Shown here: one piece after another, positions 28,587 to 36,769 of the stretch
Numbering within the stretch: position 1 is the stretch's first letter
How the letters are laid out: every line of letters begins with the position of its first letter
NCBI GenBank assembly: GCA_963703085.1
Contig: OY969789.1
Coordinates: forward strand, 1,488,001-1,552,000
From: DATAEG01 sp963703085
GTDB taxonomy: Bacteria > Actinomycetota > Actinomycetes > Mycobacteriales > Jatrophihabitantaceae
Direction of reading: 5' to 3'
Length of the DNA stretch: 64,000 bases
Notes under the pieces: model-generated
What the model saw: only the letters and a program-made list of their open reading frames with translations
What the model was told of the DNA's origin: nothing
Databases searched by the model: none
Translations under genes and position numbers: made by a program

Positions 28587-29855
28587 ATGAGCAGCCCACG
28601 TCCCCGCGACCTCGATGCGACCGTTCCGGGTGATGCGGCCGATCCGCTGGATCAGGCCGCGACCGGCGCGGACGATCCGCCGTCCGAGATCGACCCTTCG
28701 GCGGCGAAGTTGTACGAGCAACGGGTGATGTCCAAGGGCTGGAAGCATTGGCTGTTCCCCGGGATCTGGCTGATCTACCTGGCCCAGACGGTCGGCGGCG
28801 TCGAGAAGCACTCGCGCGGCGCCGCCGAGGTCGTAGGCCTCGCGTTGGTGGGCGTATTTGCCGCCTGTTACCTCCTCGCGCTGGGCACTGGCTGGTCGCT
28901 GACCAAGTGGTTCTGGTTGAGCTATGGGGCACTGATTGCGATCACCTGCATCGAGGCGGTGTTCGCCCACGAGGACGCGTTCGCGATGCTCGTCTACGTC
29001 TCGGTGATCACCGTCGCCGCGTTCCGCAAGTACGGCATGGTGGTCGTGGGCGCTTTGACGATCCTGTCCGTGGTGGCGCCCGCGCTCATCCGGCCCTGGC
29101 ATGCCAAGCCGGACTACAGCCTGGCGATCACGCTCCCGCTGGTCGCCGTCGCGATGTACGGCTTCTTCGCGATCATGAAGTCGAACCGGGAACTGACTGC
29201 GGCACGCACCGAGGTCGCCCGGCTCGCCGCGGAGAACGAGCGGTCCCGGATCGCCCGCGACTTGCACGACCTGCTCGGCCATTCGCTGACCACCATCACG
29301 GTCAAGTCCGCCCTGGCCCGGCGGCTCGCCGATCGCGACCCGGCGAGAGCGGCGGTCGAGATCGCCGAAGTCGAGGCATTGAGCCGGCGCACCTTGAGCG
29401 AGGTACGAGCGGCGGTGGCCGGTTATCGGGACGTCACCCTCAGCGGCGAGCTGGCCACCGGCCGGCAGGTGCTGCGCGCCGGCGGATTCCTGCCCGACCT
29501 GCCGAAAGCGGTCGACAACATCGACCCGAATTACGAGGAGCTGTTCGGCTGGGTGGTTCGCGAAGGCATCACGAACGTGGTCCGGCATTCCCGCGGCACC
29601 ACCTGCACGATTGCGGTCGGACGCAACTGGCTCGAGATCAGCAACGACGGGCACGGAGGCGGCGGCCCGGCCGGCAACGGCCTCACCGGCCTGCGGGAGC
29701 GGGTGGAGGCCGCCGGGGGAACGGTGGTCGGGGGTGCCGCCAGCGCGTTGGGCCGTGGCTGGCGGTTGCGCGTCGACATGCCCGACACGGCCGCCGCGAA
29801 CGCCGAGCCGGGCGCGGCGGCCGTCGAGCCGCAACCGCAACGGACCGGTTCGTGA
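28587..29855 (+). CDS. Sensor histidine kinase (DesK/NarL type)
   Basis: 422 residues. A polar acidic N-terminus is followed by about five membrane segments (residues roughly 55-190), then the HisKA_3 dimerisation box RIARDLHDLLGHSLT with the phospho-acceptor His at 227, and a HATPase_c domain with REGITNVVRHS and NGLTGLRERV. There is no periplasmic sensing domain, so it probably senses signals in or at the membrane, as DesK, LiaS and LnrJ do. It overlaps the response regulator by 4 bp (GTGA). Confidence 0.93.
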   Translation: MSSPRPRDLDATVPGDAADPLDQAATGADDPPSEIDPSAAKLYEQRVMSKGWKHWLFPGIWLIYLAQTVGGVEKHSRGAAEVVGLALVGVFAACYLLALGTGWSLTKWFWLSYGALIAITCIEAVFAHEDAFAMLVYVSVITVAAFRKYGMVVVGALTILSVVAPALIRPWHAKPDYSLAITLPLVAVAMYGFFAIMKSNRELTAARTEVARLAAENERSRIARDLHDLLGHSLTTITVKSALARRLADRDPARAAVEIAEVEALSRRTLSEVRAAVAGYRDVTLSGELATGRQVLRAGGFLPDLPKAVDNIDPNYEELFGWVVREGITNVVRHSRGTTCTIAVGRNWLEISNDGHGGGGPAGNGLTGLRERVEAAGGTVVGGAASALGRGWRLRVDMPDTAAANAEPGAAAVEPQPQRTGS

Positions 29856-30469
29856 CGGGTCGCCGGATCCGTTTGCTGCTCGCCGACGATCAGCAGCTAG
29901 TTCGGTCCGCGCTGGCCGCGCTGCTGGAGCTCGACGACGAGTTCGAGGTCGTCGCTCAGGTTGGCCGCGGGGACGAGGTCGTTGCCGCGGCGCGCGAGTA
30001 CGACCCGGATGTCGCGCTGCTGGACATCGAGATGCCCGGCCTGGACGGGTTGGCCGCCGCGGCAGCGCTGCATCACGAGGTGCCCTCCTGCCGGGTGCTG
30101 ATCCTGACCACGTTCGGCCGGCCGGGGTACCTGCGTCGGGCGATGGAATCCGGTGCGCTCGGCTTCGTCGTCAAGGACGCCCCCGCCGAGCAACTCGCCG
30201 ACGCGGTGCGCCGGGTTGCCGCCGGTGAGCGCGTCGTGGATCCAGCGCTGGCAGCCGCGACCCTGGCCGGCGGCGCGTCGCCGCTCACCGGTCGCGAGCG
30301 CGACGTGTTGGTGGCTGCCCGCGGCGGATCCACCGTTGCCGACATCGCGGTCAAGCTGTTCCTGTCCGAGGGAACGGTGCGCAACTACCTCTCCGCGGCC
30401 ATCGCGAAAACCGGCGTGCGCAATCGCGTCGAGGCGGTCCGGGTCGCCGACGAACGCGGCTGGCTCTAG
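29852..30469 (+). CDS. LuxR/NarL-type response regulator
   Basis: 205 residues. The receiver has acidic DD at 11-12, phospho-acceptor Asp 58 in LLDIEMPGLDG, Thr 86/87 and Lys 108 in FVVKDAP. The output is a LuxR helix-turn-helix with LTGRERDVLVAA and LSEGTVRNYLSAAIAKTGVRNR. It starts with GTG overlapping the kinase stop. Expected to activate the upstream ABC exporter genes in response to the kinase. Confidence 0.94.
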   Translation: MTGRRIRLLLADDQQLVRSALAALLELDDEFEVVAQVGRGDEVVAAAREYDPDVALLDIEMPGLDGLAAAAALHHEVPSCRVLILTTFGRPGYLRRAMESGALGFVVKDAPAEQLADAVRRVAAGERVVDPALAAATLAGGASPLTGRERDVLVAARGGSTVADIAVKLFLSEGTVRNYLSAAIAKTGVRNRVEAVRVADERGWL

Positions 30470-30549
30470 ACGGCCGTCTGCCGGACCGTACGATGCACGA
30501 CCCGGAGGGCAACGAGTTCTGCATCGCGGAGCGAAGCTTCACCGGCTGA
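30466..30549 (+). pseudogene. Remnant of a VOC-family gene (C-terminal end only)
   Basis: Immediately after the response regulator, a short frame reads RTMHDPEGNEFCIAE and ends at TGA (30547-30549). DPEGNEFC is the typical C-terminal signature of glyoxalase/VOC proteins, but nothing upstream in this frame encodes the rest of the domain because the frame enters the response regulator. It is probably the debris of a deleted gene, next to an intact VOC fusion gene on the other strand. Confidence 0.6.
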
Positions 30550-30582
30550 ACGCCGAGCGATGCGCGGCAGGAACCGCCGCGA

Positions 30583-31452
30583 CTACCGACCTTCGTCGGC
30601 TCGGATAACCGGCTTGATGTCGACCAGCGGTGTTCCGTTGATTGCCTCTAGCGGGCTGACCCGGAGCCGCCCGCTCTCGATCGCGACGACGGTGGCGCGG
30701 TGCAAGCCGACCGGGTTGGGCCGAGCCGGCGAGCGCGTGCTGAAGACCCCCCGCTCCGGCCCGGTCGGATCGTCGCCGGGTTGGGTTGCCAACTCGTCGC
30801 GTCTCGACTGATGCAGCCACGTCAGCACGAAGATCTCCGAACCGACCTGAAGATCGCGAATGCCCTCGCGCACCTCGGCACTGATCACCAGCCAGGCATC
30901 CGGCGCGCCCTGGTAACCCTGATTCGGTGCGTCGGCCGGGACGACCAGGCTGGATTCGACCCAGCCGATGGGTCGCACCTGGTACGTCTCGGTATCAGGC
31001 GGCGGGTCGCCGGCAGCACCGAGCCACGCCTCCGCCCGGGTCGGTTCGAACAGCTCGACGAGATTCCCGGACGGGTCCTCGATGAGGATCTGCTTGCCGC
31101 CGACGCCGGTGACGATGTCGTTGCGGAAGCGCGCGCCGCCCTCGCGCAGCCGCGCCACCGTGCCGGCCAGGTCGTCGACCTCGATCGAGAACCGGTTCCA
31201 GCCGCCCGGCTCGGGCGGCGTTCCGTCCGGCGTGGCCTGACCGCCTCCCGGGCCGCCTCCGGGCGCGCTCAGCACAAGACGAAGAGGACCGCGGGTCAGC
31301 ATGGCGAACGTAGGCGCCGGATGCATCTGCTCGGTGAAGCCCAGCTGGCCGCAGTAGAACGCGAGTGCCGCATCCACATCGTCGACGATGTAGCGAACGC
31401 TCACGGTCGTCACAGCTGCTGGCCTCCAGGCACTCGTCGGAACCGACATCAT
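30583..31452 (-). CDS. Fusion of VOC (glyoxalase-like) and TrmO/TsaA-like domains
   Basis: 289 residues. Residues about 15-140 form a VOC module (VRYIVDDVDAALAFYCGQLG, MLTRGPLRLVLSAP, WNRFSIEVDDLAG, ILIEDPSGNLVELFEP). Residues about 155-289 form a TrmO/YaeB-like domain (YQVRPIGWVESSL, GIRDLQVGSEIFVLTWLHQS, and the signature RGVFSTRSPARPNPVGLHRA). TrmO uses SAM to N6-methylate t6A in tRNA, but many TsaA-fold proteins outside enterobacteria are uncharacterised. The start is the first of two adjacent ATGs, with AGGG upstream. It is divergent from a methyltransferase. The combination is unusual, and the two-part product may act on a small metabolite. Confidence 0.85.
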   Translation of the reverse strand: MMSVPTSAWRPAAVTTVSVRYIVDDVDAALAFYCGQLGFTEQMHPAPTFAMLTRGPLRLVLSAPGGGPGGGQATPDGTPPEPGGWNRFSIEVDDLAGTVARLREGGARFRNDIVTGVGGKQILIEDPSGNLVELFEPTRAEAWLGAAGDPPPDTETYQVRPIGWVESSLVVPADAPNQGYQGAPDAWLVISAEVREGIRDLQVGSEIFVLTWLHQSRRDELATQPGDDPTGPERGVFSTRSPARPNPVGLHRATVVAIESGRLRVSPLEAINGTPLVDIKPVIRADEGR

Positions 31453-31585
31453 GTCCCTGCGCTGCCGGCCGGGTCCACTGCCGACATCCGATCGTGGTGC
31501 GGGAGGCAGGATGGTGTCTGCCTCGTGACGAGTGGGGTGTCGCAGCCATGCGGCGGGATGCTCGTCCGGGCGGGAGGCAGGTGGC

Positions 31586-32407
31586 ATGAACTCGACTGAG
31601 CACGGCCAGGGCCGGCAGACCGGGTTGCCGGGCAGCGGCCACGGGCCGGAACGTCCCGGCCGAAGGGATGCCGATCGCAAGCGGCTCGCGGCGTCGTTCG
31701 ACTCGGCTGCCGAGCTCTACGACGCGGTCCGACCCGGCTTCGCCGAGGCCGCCCTGAGCTGGGTACTGCCCGAGCACTGCGAGCGGGTGCTCGATCTGGG
31801 CGCCGGAACAGGGAAGCTCACTGAGCTGGTCGCCGCACGTGGGCTGGCGGTGGTGGCCATCGATCCGGCACCGAACATGCTGGCCAAGTTGCGGGCGCGG
31901 CTGCCTGCTGTGGATGCCCGAGTTGGAACGGCTGAACACATCGACGTGCCGGACAGCTCGATCGACGCCGTGGTGGTCGGCTCTGCGTTCCACTGGTTCG
32001 ATCGGCCGGCTGCCGACGCGGAGATCGCCCGGGTACTGCGCCCCGGCGGGCGGGTCGGCCTGCTCTGGAACCGGCGCGACCCGAGCTTTGCGCCCTGGCG
32101 GGTGTTCGACGCCGCCGACCGTAGCCGCGCGCACCCCATCCCGTCTTACGGTCGAGACGTGACGATGACAGCCGACTGGTTCGCGCCTACCGAGCGCCGC
32201 GAGTTCGCGCACAGCCAGCGCATCGCACCGGCTCAGATCGGCGATCTGCTGGCGTCGCGCTCCTACGTGATCGCGATGGACGAGCCCGATCGCAGCGAGC
32301 TTCTCGAAGCAGTGCGCGAGCAGTTGCGCGTCCATCCGGATCTCGTCGGACGCACCGAGGTGGACGCGCCGTACCTGACCACCGCGGTGCGCGCGCGCCG
32401 GCTCTGA
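31586..32407 (+). CDS. Class I SAM-dependent methyltransferase
   Basis: 273 residues. After a polar N-terminus it has a methyltransferase 11-type domain: SFDSAAELYDAVRPGFAE, VLDLGAGTGKLTEL (SAM motif I), AIDPAPNML, SIDAVVVGSAFHWFDRPA and RVLRPGGRVGLLWNRRD. The FHWFD element is common in the YcgJ/Tam-like small-molecule methyltransferases. GGGAGG lies 8 nt before the chosen ATG. No substrate can be inferred. It shares a 133-bp divergent promoter region with the VOC-TrmO gene. Confidence 0.87.
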   Translation: MNSTEHGQGRQTGLPGSGHGPERPGRRDADRKRLAASFDSAAELYDAVRPGFAEAALSWVLPEHCERVLDLGAGTGKLTELVAARGLAVVAIDPAPNMLAKLRARLPAVDARVGTAEHIDVPDSSIDAVVVGSAFHWFDRPAADAEIARVLRPGGRVGLLWNRRDPSFAPWRVFDAADRSRAHPIPSYGRDVTMTADWFAPTERREFAHSQRIAPAQIGDLLASRSYVIAMDEPDRSELLEAVREQLRVHPDLVGRTEVDAPYLTTAVRARRL

Positions 32408-32428
32408 GCCAGCGGAGTGGGCGCAGTG

Positions 32429-33466
32429 TCACCTTGGCAGCACGCAGGCGGCCCCGGCCAGGTCGTAGCCGAGTTCGGTCGCACAGAGCGCGCCGGTGCC
32501 CTCCTCGATGCGCAGCACGCTGATCCGATCGCTGTACTGATTGGCCACGTACATGTGCCCGTGCGCCGTCGAGAAGTGCCGCGGCCAGGCCCCACCGCAC
32601 GGGTAATCGGCGATCGCGCGTAGCGACTCGCCCTCGGCGGCGAATTGCGTAATGACGTCGGCGCCGCGGTTGCTGATGTACACCGTCGACCCGTCCTGGG
32701 TGATGTGCAGCTGTGCCGGGAAATTCGGCACCGTCGATCGGGCAACAGTCGCCGGCAGCCGATGCAGGATGTGGTTGCCGTCCTGGTGCCCGCGGATCAG
32801 CAGCACCGCGGAGCTGAGTTCCCCGATGACCACCGTGCGGGAATGGGTGCCGATGCCTGGCGGCGGGTCGGACGGGAAGAACGCGAGTTGCCGGGGCCCG
32901 GTGCCCGGCGGTACCGGCCACAAGCTGTGCAGCCTCAGCACACCCTCGTCGGTCACGTGGTAGGACCGGATGGTGTCGGTGCCGAGATCCACGACGCCCA
33001 TCAGGTTCGCGCCGACGGAGAACGCCATATGCGCATGCGGGCCGGCCTGCCGATCCTTCACCGGACCCGAACCGTGCGGGCGCACCGTGGAGACCAGGTC
33101 ATCCAGATCGCCGTTTTCTCGCACACGCACGGCGCCGACGACGCCGTCGCCGTAGTTGGCGACGAAGAGGGTTCGGCCCCGCGGATCGAGGGCAAGGTGG
33201 CACGGCCCGTCGCCGCCGCTCGGCACCTGCCGCACCACCTCGAGCGCGCCGTCCTCGGCGACGGCCAGCTGGCTCACCTTGCCGTCGGGGAGCTCGTTCA
33301 CCGCGTACAGCGTCCGGCCGTTCGGGTGCCAGGCCAGAAAGCTGGGCGCGCCGAGGGCGACGCTGTCAGCTCGGTGCAGCCCGTCGGTGTCGTGCCAGAA
33401 CGACTCGACACTGCCGGTGCCGCCTGCCGACGTTCCGTATCCCGCGGCCACGACCAGAGTTGGCAC
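32429..33466 (-). CDS. Lactonase-family beta-propeller protein (6-phosphogluconolactonase/YbhE-like)
   Basis: 345 residues. Repeated propeller blades are visible: FLAWHPNGRTLYAVNEL, CHLALDPRGRTLFVANYGDG, RQLAFFPSD, LHITQDGSTVYISNRGAD and RHFSTAHGHMYVANQYSD. GPHAHMAF is a common active-face motif in YbhE/PF10282 proteins. Members hydrolyse 6-phosphogluconolactone or other lactones. The GTG start lies 2 nt after the coaX stop, so it is probably the last gene of the panC-nadB-nadC-coaX operon. The frame is open far upstream, antisense-free, but only within coaX. Confidence 0.85.
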   Translation of the reverse strand: MPTLVVAAGYGTSAGGTGSVESFWHDTDGLHRADSVALGAPSFLAWHPNGRTLYAVNELPDGKVSQLAVAEDGALEVVRQVPSGGDGPCHLALDPRGRTLFVANYGDGVVGAVRVRENGDLDDLVSTVRPHGSGPVKDRQAGPHAHMAFSVGANLMGVVDLGTDTIRSYHVTDEGVLRLHSLWPVPPGTGPRQLAFFPSDPPPGIGTHSRTVVIGELSSAVLLIRGHQDGNHILHRLPATVARSTVPNFPAQLHITQDGSTVYISNRGADVITQFAAEGESLRAIADYPCGGAWPRHFSTAHGHMYVANQYSDRISVLRIEEGTGALCATELGYDLAGAACVLPR

Positions 33467-33468
33467 GA

Positions 33469-34233
33469 TCAGCGGTTCCGTTCGAAGATCAGCCGCAGAC
33501 CGATCAGCGTCAGATCGGGTTCGTACCGCGACACCGTTTCGCAATGCGCGATCACCAGAGACGCCAGGCCGCCGGTCGCGATGACGGTGACCGAGGCCGG
33601 GTTGGCTTCGTTCATCTCCGCGCTCATCCGGCGCACCATGCCGTCCACCTGGGCAGCGAAGCCGTACAGGATGCCGGACTGCAGCGACTCCACGGTGTTC
33701 TTGCCGATCGAGCTGCGCGGCTCGACGAGCTCGACCTTGCGCAGCGCAGCCGCGCGTGCGGCCAGCGCGTCCAACGAGATCTCGATGCCCGGAGCGAGGG
33801 CGCCACCGGTGAACTCGCCCTTGGCGCTCACCACGTCGAAGTTCGTGGAGGTGCCGAAGTCGACGACGATGCACGGTCCGTCGACCAGGTGGTGCGCGGC
33901 GGCGGTGTTGCAGATCCGGTCCGCGCCGACCTCCTTCGGGAAGTCGGTGAGGATGCCGACGCCGGTGCGCACGCCCGGCTCGACCAGCACCGTGGGCAGA
34001 CCCGGGTAGTACCGCTGCAGCATCACCCGCAGCTCGCGCAGCACCGCCGGCACGGTCGAGCACGCCGAGATGCCGGTGATCTGGTGACCTTGCAGCAGCC
34101 CGGTGAAGGTCAGGGCCAGCTCGTCGGCGGTGTTGCGGGCGTCGGACTTGACCCGCCAGGACTGCAGTAGCTTCTCGCCGTCGTACACACCCAGGACGGT
34201 GTTGGTGTTGCCGATGTCGATGGTGAGCAGCAT
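33469..34233 (-). CDS. coaX: Type III pantothenate kinase
   Basis: 254 residues. It phosphorylates pantothenate in the first step of CoA synthesis. It has the type III (ASKHA-fold) hallmarks: MLLTIDIGNTNTVLGVYDG, DARNTADELA, the GADRICNTAAA loop with catalytic Asp, VVDFGTSTNFDVV, GGALAPGIEISLDAL and VIATGGLASLV. The ATG shares one base with the nadC stop (TGATG). Located with nadC, nadB and panC, it groups NAD and CoA synthesis. Confidence 0.96.
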   Translation of the reverse strand: MLLTIDIGNTNTVLGVYDGEKLLQSWRVKSDARNTADELALTFTGLLQGHQITGISACSTVPAVLRELRVMLQRYYPGLPTVLVEPGVRTGVGILTDFPKEVGADRICNTAAAHHLVDGPCIVVDFGTSTNFDVVSAKGEFTGGALAPGIEISLDALAARAAALRKVELVEPRSSIGKNTVESLQSGILYGFAAQVDGMVRRMSAEMNEANPASVTVIATGGLASLVIAHCETVSRYEPDLTLIGLRLIFERNR

Positions 34234-35103
34234 CAGCTCTCCTCCTGCGCATCGTCGGCGATGAGGTCGAGGCCGATGTCCAGCGCCGGCGCCGAGTGGG
34301 TCAGCGCGCCGACGGCGAGGAAGTCCACGCCGGTCTCGGCGACCGCCCGCGCCACGTCCAGGGTGAGCCCGCCGGAGGCCTCGGTGCGAGTGCCGTGTGC
34401 CTTGGCATAGCCGACCGCCGCGCGGAGCTCGTCGAGGCTCATGTTGTCGAGGAGCACGAGCACCGCGCCCGCGTCGATCACCTCGCGCGCTTGAGCGACC
34501 GTGTCGACCTCCACCTCGATCGGCAGGTTCGGATGTGCCTCCCGCACCAGCTGGTACGCCTGGCCCGCACCGCCGGCCGCGACGACATGGTTGTCCTTCA
34601 CCAGCGCCGCATCGGACAACGACATCCGATGGTTCTGTCCACCACCGCACCGCACCGCGTATTTCTCCAGTGCGCGCAGGCCGGGCGTGGTCTTACGGGT
34701 GTCCCGGATCGATTGCGCCGGTGCCAGCTACCGCGTCAACCCAGGCCCGGGTCACCGTCGCCACTCCGGAGAGGTGACAGAGCAGGTTCAGCGCGGTGCG
34801 TTCGGCGGTCAGGATGTCGCGGACCGGGCCGCGCGCAGTCAGCAACACATCGCCCGGCTGTACCGCGGTTCCGTCGGCGGCCACCTCATCGACGGTGATC
34901 CGACCCTGGCCGACAAGCTCGAACACCCTTGCGGCAACAGGGATTCCGGCTACCACACCAGCGGTGCGCGGCACCGCGTCGGCCCTGCCGCGCAACCCGG
35001 CGGGCACCGTCGAAAGCGTCGTCACATCACCGCCGGACTGCAGATCTTCGGCCACCGCGCGAGCGACGAGATCCTCTACGGCGCCGAAGTCCAGCTCACC
35101 CAT
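34233..35103 (-). pseudogene. nadC: Nicotinate-nucleotide pyrophosphorylase, frameshifted
   Basis: Quinolinate phosphoribosyltransferase, making nicotinate mononucleotide. The frame from ATG 35103 reads normally through LNLLCHLSGVATVTRAWVDA and AVAGTG, then runs into a stop within 7 codons. The rest, IRDTRKTTPGLRALEKYAVR and CGGGQNHRMSLSDAALVKDNH on to the end, is in another frame. Deleting one T of the pair at 34713-34714 restores GTGASIRDTRKTTPG, an exact family match. So there is a single-base insertion, real or a sequencing error. It overlaps nadB by 8 bp and coaX by 1 bp. Apart from this lesion the gene looks intact and conserved. Confidence 0.92.
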
Positions 35104-36769
35104 TCTGCTGATCACCTTTCGCGACGTAGTTCGTGGTCAGACGTCCGTCCTGCAGGACGGTATCGAGGTGGCCCAACCAATGGTGGTCATCGCGCTGCGG
35201 GAAGTCCTCCCGCCAGTGCGATCCGCGGGTCTCCTCGCGCAGCCTCGCCGCCGCGACGAGGGCGGCCGCGACGGTGGCGAGGTTGGTGTGCTGCCACGCG
35301 TCGATGCCGGGCACCACGTCAGCGGCAGCTGCTGCTGCGAACTGCTCACCCAAGTACCGGTCCACGTCGGCCAACCCGGTGGCCGTGCGCAACACTCCGG
35401 CCCCGAGCGACATCCGGCCCGGCAACGACCCGTCAGCCGGCACGAGGGCGCCGTCACCGGGGTCGACGGGATCACCCCGGGACAGCTCATCGCCGGCCAG
35501 GCGGGCCAGCAGGTCGAGCGCGATGCGCCGGCCGAACACCAGCCCCTCGAGCAGCGAATTCGAGGCCAGCCGATTCGCGCCGTGCACTCCGGTACACGCC
35601 GCCTCTCCGCAGGCGTACAGGCCGGGTACCGAGGTGCGGCCGAGCAGATCGGTGCGCACCCCGCCGGAGGAATAGTGGCTGGCCGGCACGACCGGGACGA
35701 GGTCGGTGACGGGGTCGATGCCGTGGGTGCGCAGCGATTCCAGGATGGACGGGAATCGGCGCCGCCACAGGGCTTCGCCGAACTCACGGCCGTCCAGCCA
35801 GACGTGGGCGGCACCGGTCTGCTGCATGCGGCGCAAGATGCCCTTGGCGACGACATCGCGAGGCGCCAACTCGGCCAGCTCGTGCTGCCCGAGCATGAAC
35901 CGCTGGCCGGCGTCGTCACGCAGCACGGCGCCCTCGCCGCGCACTGCCTCGCTGACCAGCGGCTGCTGGCCGTGTGCCCCGGCGCCCAGCCACAGCACCG
36001 TCGGGTGGAACTGGACGAACTCGAGGTCGCGCACCACGGCGCCGGCGCGCAGTGCGGCCGCCACCCCGTCACCGGTGGACACCGTCGGGTTCGTGGTCGC
36101 GGCGAACACCTGCCCGAGGCCGCCGGTGGCCAGCACGACCGCACGGGCCCGCACCGCGCCGACGCCGTCGCGGGCGCCTTCGCCCATCACGTGCAGGGTG
36201 ACGCCGCGCGCGGCACCCGCGGCGTCGCCGATGACGTCCAGCACGAGGGCATGCTCGATCACCTCGATGCGAGGGTGGCGATGCACCGCTTCGATGAGCG
36301 CGCGGATCACCTCGGCGCCGGTGGCGTCGCCGCCCGCGTGCACGACGCGGTGGCGATGGTGGCCGCCCTCCCGGGCGAGTTGCAACTGACCGTCGGGGTC
36401 ACGGTCGAAGCGCGCGCCCAGCTCGATCAGCTCGGCGACCGCCTGCGGGCCCTCGGTGACCAACGCGCGCACGGCGTCCTCGTCGCACAGCCCGACGCCG
36501 GCCACCAGGGTGTCGTGCAGATGCTCGGCTGGGGCGTCGTCGGCACCGAGCGCAGCCGCGATCCCGCCCTGGGCCCACTGCGTCGAGCCGGCCGCCAGGA
36601 CGTCCTTGGTGACCACCAGAACTCGCCACGGCGTCGTCTGGTCCACCAGCCGCAAGGCCGTGCTCAGACCGGCGACGCCGGAGCCGACCACGACGACGTC
36701 CGCGTCGGCGTGCCATCCCGCAGTGGCTGCGCGCAGGTGCCCGGGCGGGCCGGTGGTGACTGCGGTCAT
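35096..36769 (-). CDS. nadB: L-aspartate oxidase
   Basis: 557 residues. A flavoprotein that oxidises L-aspartate to iminoaspartate for quinolinate synthesis. It has the FAD-binding VVVVGSGVAGLSTALRL, AGSTQWAQGGIAAAL, the active-site EGGHHRHRVVHAGGDATG, FVQFHPTVLW, ASHYSSGGV and YACGEAACTGVHGANRLASN. Full length. The ATG overlaps the panC stop (ATGA). Quinolinate synthase NadA, its partner, is not in the window. Confidence 0.96.
   Translation of the reverse strand: MTAVTTGPPGHLRAATAGWHADADVVVVGSGVAGLSTALRLVDQTTPWRVLVVTKDVLAAGSTQWAQGGIAAALGADDAPAEHLHDTLVAGVGLCDEDAVRALVTEGPQAVAELIELGARFDRDPDGQLQLAREGGHHRHRVVHAGGDATGAEVIRALIEAVHRHPRIEVIEHALVLDVIGDAAGAARGVTLHVMGEGARDGVGAVRARAVVLATGGLGQVFAATTNPTVSTGDGVAAALRAGAVVRDLEFVQFHPTVLWLGAGAHGQQPLVSEAVRGEGAVLRDDAGQRFMLGQHELAELAPRDVVAKGILRRMQQTGAAHVWLDGREFGEALWRRRFPSILESLRTHGIDPVTDLVPVVPASHYSSGGVRTDLLGRTSVPGLYACGEAACTGVHGANRLASNSLLEGLVFGRRIALDLLARLAGDELSRGDPVDPGDGALVPADGSLPGRMSLGAGVLRTATGLADVDRYLGEQFAAAAAADVVPGIDAWQHTNLATVAAALVAAARLREETRGSHWREDFPQRDDHHWLGHLDTVLQDGRLTTNYVAKGDQQNG

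Noticed and set aside
31501..31524. Small inverted repeat GAGGCAG/CTGCCTC upstream of the methyltransferase
   Set aside because: Only 7-bp arms in a GC-rich region, with no conserved context; not distinguishable from chance.
32429..34252. 607-residue frame joining coaX shadow and the lactonase
   Set aside because: The first 260 residues are an out-of-frame reading of coaX; the lactonase starts at GTG 33466.
34233..35103. Programmed frameshift in nadC
   Set aside because: No slippery heptamer, no downstream structure that I can see, and nadC is not known to use frameshifting; a single-base error or mutation is simpler.
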